Shown: piece by piece, positions 12,970 through 14,581 of the stretch | Layout: every line of letters begins with the position of its first letter | How positions within the stretch are numbered: position 1 is the first letter of the stretch | From: an uncultured Oscillospiraceae bacterium | GTDB taxonomy: Bacteria; Bacillota; Clostridia; Oscillospirales; Ruminococcaceae | Assembly: GCA_910587465.1 (NCBI GenBank) | Contig: CAJUMS010000068.1 | Span: forward strand, 1 to 14,581 | Direction of reading: 5' to 3' | DNA: 14,581 nucleotides | Program-made: the position numbers and the translations under genes | The notes under the pieces: model-generated | Database searches by the model: none | Told to the model about the DNA's origin: nothing | What the model saw: only the letters and a program-made list of their open reading frames with translations

Positions 12970-14367
12970 CTACAACGGTACCGTCATAAGCTTGTCGTCA
13001 ATTATCGTCACCTTTGACCTGGGCGTAGTTTCGGTTATGTCCAACGTCAGGAAGTTAACGCAGAACTTCACCCCGGGATAGATTATCCCCGTCACCTTGG
13101 CGCTCAGCGTGTCCTTGTTCTTGATGTCCTCTTCAAGCTGATCTATAAGCGCCTGCAATTCATTCTTGCGCATAGCGTGGAACAGCTTGTTTTGCGTTTC
13201 CGTTCGGTACGCTCTCTGCTGAACCTCGGTCATCTCGCCGCCCTGCGCTATCTTCCGCTGTTTAAGGAACGTGAGATTTTTTATCGCAGCGTCAAATATA
13301 CGTACAGACTCCTTGAGATCGGCCTCCGCCTCGCGCTTTCTTGTGTACAGCACCGAGCCGTCGCCGATATATACCTCGGTAGCGGTATACTTCTCAGAGC
13401 CGATAATGCCCGCGTTCACGTCGTGCATAGACGTGACCCTGCCGCCCGAGATAACTCCGTGAGTACCCTTCGCGGTAAGTCCGCCGTAACAGAAAACGTT
13501 GCAAAACGCGAACTGCTTTGATACCACGTCGCCCTTGACGAATATCTCCGCGTTCTCGCAGAAGCCCACGTCGGCGTTTCCGTCACAGCTCAGCTTTGAA
13601 TTGATACAGCCGCCTACGATAGTTACATTGCCTCCTGCGGTTATCTCGCCGCCGAACACCGAACCGTCAATCTTCACGTTCTTTCCCGCATTGACCGAGA
13701 AACCCTCCATGACGTTGCCCTTTATATGAACATCGCCGAAAAAGCTGATATTGCCGACCGAGATATCGAGATCGGTCTTTATCGTCACCGCGCTCTCGAC
13801 CTGGAAACAGCCGTTGCCGAAAACGATATGACCGTCGCACGCCGCAACTACTTTAGACCCGTCCGTCGTGACGAGCGTATTCTTGCCGAGCGAGACCTTT
13901 GCTTGGTCTCCGGGCTCGGCGGGTATCTCCTTGCCGAATATATCCACTCCCGGCACACCCTCCTCGGGCTGCACGATATCGGCAATTATCTCATTCTTAT
14001 GGATAGGCACGATAGCGTTCAGCTCGCGGTAATCGGCGATACCGAACTCGTTCTGACGCGGCTTGAGCTTATGATCCTTGTCAAATCTGAAGCTGATATA
14101 CCCGTTCTTTCCCTTTTTCGGCGGTGTGGCAACGGCAACGCACACCTGCAGGTCATACAGGCGCTCCGCGATGACGCGCTTAATATTGCTCTCGTCGATA
14201 TTCGTCGTTATGCCCAGACGCGCGATCTCTCCGCATACTTGATCGTAGTTTACCTCCGCTCCTCCGTTCTGTGGAGCATGGAGTATCATATTTGCGACCC
14301 TTCCGTCGCTTTCACAGCTTATCTCAACCCATCCGTCGATCCTCAATAACTGCTCTTTTTCAGCCAT
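12970..14367 (-). CDS. FapA/DUF342 family polymer-forming protein
   Basis: The 465-aa product has the layout of the FapA (DUF342) family. The N-terminal FapA domain (about 10-185) has the motif HKNEIIADIVQPEEGVPGVDIFGKEIPA (123-150). A right-handed beta-helix follows (about 185-340) with repeating G-x-V/I-x-I-x-G units such as GDVHIKGNV and GGNVTIVGG. A coiled coil (about 342-420) leads to a C-terminal beta segment with GIIYPGVKFCVN. Despite the name 'flagellar assembly protein A', homologues occur in non-motile bacteria, and nothing flagellar is nearby. Where it acts is unclear; it has no signal peptide and is likely cytoplasmic. The ATG has AAGGGGTGG a few nt upstream. A strong hairpin lies 35-75 nt before the start. 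Confidence 0.92.
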   Translation of the reverse strand: MAEKEQLLRIDGWVEISCESDGRVANMILHAPQNGGAEVNYDQVCGEIARLGITTNIDESNIKRVIAERLYDLQVCVAVATPPKKGKNGYISFRFDKDHKLKPRQNEFGIADYRELNAIVPIHKNEIIADIVQPEEGVPGVDIFGKEIPAEPGDQAKVSLGKNTLVTTDGSKVVAACDGHIVFGNGCFQVESAVTIKTDLDISVGNISFFGDVHIKGNVMEGFSVNAGKNVKIDGSVFGGEITAGGNVTIVGGCINSKLSCDGNADVGFCENAEIFVKGDVVSKQFAFCNVFCYGGLTAKGTHGVISGGRVTSMHDVNAGIIGSEKYTATEVYIGDGSVLYTRKREAEADLKESVRIFDAAIKNLTFLKQRKIAQGGEMTEVQQRAYRTETQNKLFHAMRKNELQALIDQLEEDIKNKDTLSAKVTGIIYPGVKFCVNFLTLDITETTPRSKVTIIDDKLMTVPL

Positions 14368-14401
14368 AGTTCCACCCCTTAATTTATAAAGAATTTCAAA
14401 A

Positions 14402-14442
14402 TCTTGACTATCCTGCTCCGTTCCCTCGCAGTATAGTCAAGA
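14402..14442 (-). terminator. Strong hairpin upstream of the FapA gene
   Basis: TCTTGACTAT (14402-14411) and ATAGTCAAGA (14433-14442) form a perfect 10-bp stem, extended after one mismatch by a 4-bp CTGC/GCAG helix around an 11-nt loop. TTTT follows on the minus strand. It may end a gene beyond the window edge or act as an attenuator for the FapA-family gene, since no promoter is evident between it and the start codon. Confidence 0.6.
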
Positions 14443-14581
14443 ACGGTCTCACTTCGCTACGCTGCGTTCGACACTTTCTGAAATTCACTGCGTGCGAATA
14501 ATGCTGCAAATAGCTTAATACTGCCAACGCGAAGTCGGAAATTCCGCCCCGCACCTATAACCGCATTATCTCAATATATGT
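14443..14581. other. Intergenic sequence at the window edge
   Basis: I see no supported gene. GAACG/CGTTC arms (14441-14445 with 14465-14469) make a small imperfect palindrome next to the long hairpin. No promoter with both boxes at a sensible distance was found on the minus strand. Confidence 0.4.

Overview
The window looks like chromosomal DNA of a Gram-positive, Firmicutes-type bacterium, most plausibly a gut Oscillospiraceae/Ruminococcus-like clostridium. This is inferred from the ylxR-ylxQ pair between nusA and infB, strong AGGAGG-type ribosome binding sites, several TTGACA/TATAAT promoters with exact 17-bp spacing, a rpmG-secE-nusG-rplK-rplA operon and GC-rich third codon positions. I see no rRNA, tRNA, CRISPR array, insertion sequence or phage gene. 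Nearly every gene is on the minus strand, so transcription runs from high to low coordinates.

Region 1 (1-4601, minus) is the rimP-nusA-ylxR-ylxQ-infB operon. Its promoter is at 4596-4624, and a perfect 8-bp hairpin lies just after the predicted transcript start. infB is cut by the window edge after about 696 codons. It starts at TTG and carries an Asn/Arg/Asp-rich linker. ylxQ has no ATG/GTG/TTG start upstream of its conserved core and seems to start at ATA.

Region 2 (4670-7110, minus) is the rpmG-secE-nusG-rplK-rplA operon. It has a perfect-consensus promoter and a structured leader of about 130 nt, and it ends at a textbook terminator right after rplA. rplJ-rplL, which usually follow rplA, are absent here.

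Region 3 (7339-11178, minus) holds a degenerate HMGL/homocitrate-synthase-like TIM-barrel protein, a Cof-type HAD phosphatase, a CNNM/CBS/CorC_HlyC transporter-family protein and a three-helix membrane protein with an NfeD/YuaF-like tail. The last three overlap or abut and are surely co-transcribed.

Region 4 (about 11180-12800) is the least ordinary part. It has a plus-strand promoter with an inverted repeat just upstream, a 230-nt leader containing a 9-bp stem and a 51-codon ORF, and a membrane-anchored 132-aa protein of unknown function with 28-residue repeats. Convergent to it is a membrane-anchored NlpC/P60-like protein that has lost its catalytic Cys and His.

Region 5 (12970-14581, minus) is a FapA/DUF342 polymer-forming protein with a strong hairpin in its upstream region.

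The strongest hunt results are two apparent pseudoenzymes (the HMGL-like protein and the NlpC/P60-like protein), the unexplained plus-strand leader/ORF/membrane-protein unit, the ATA start of ylxQ, and the separation of rplKA from rplJL. I found no clear multi-gene novel defence or metabolic system.
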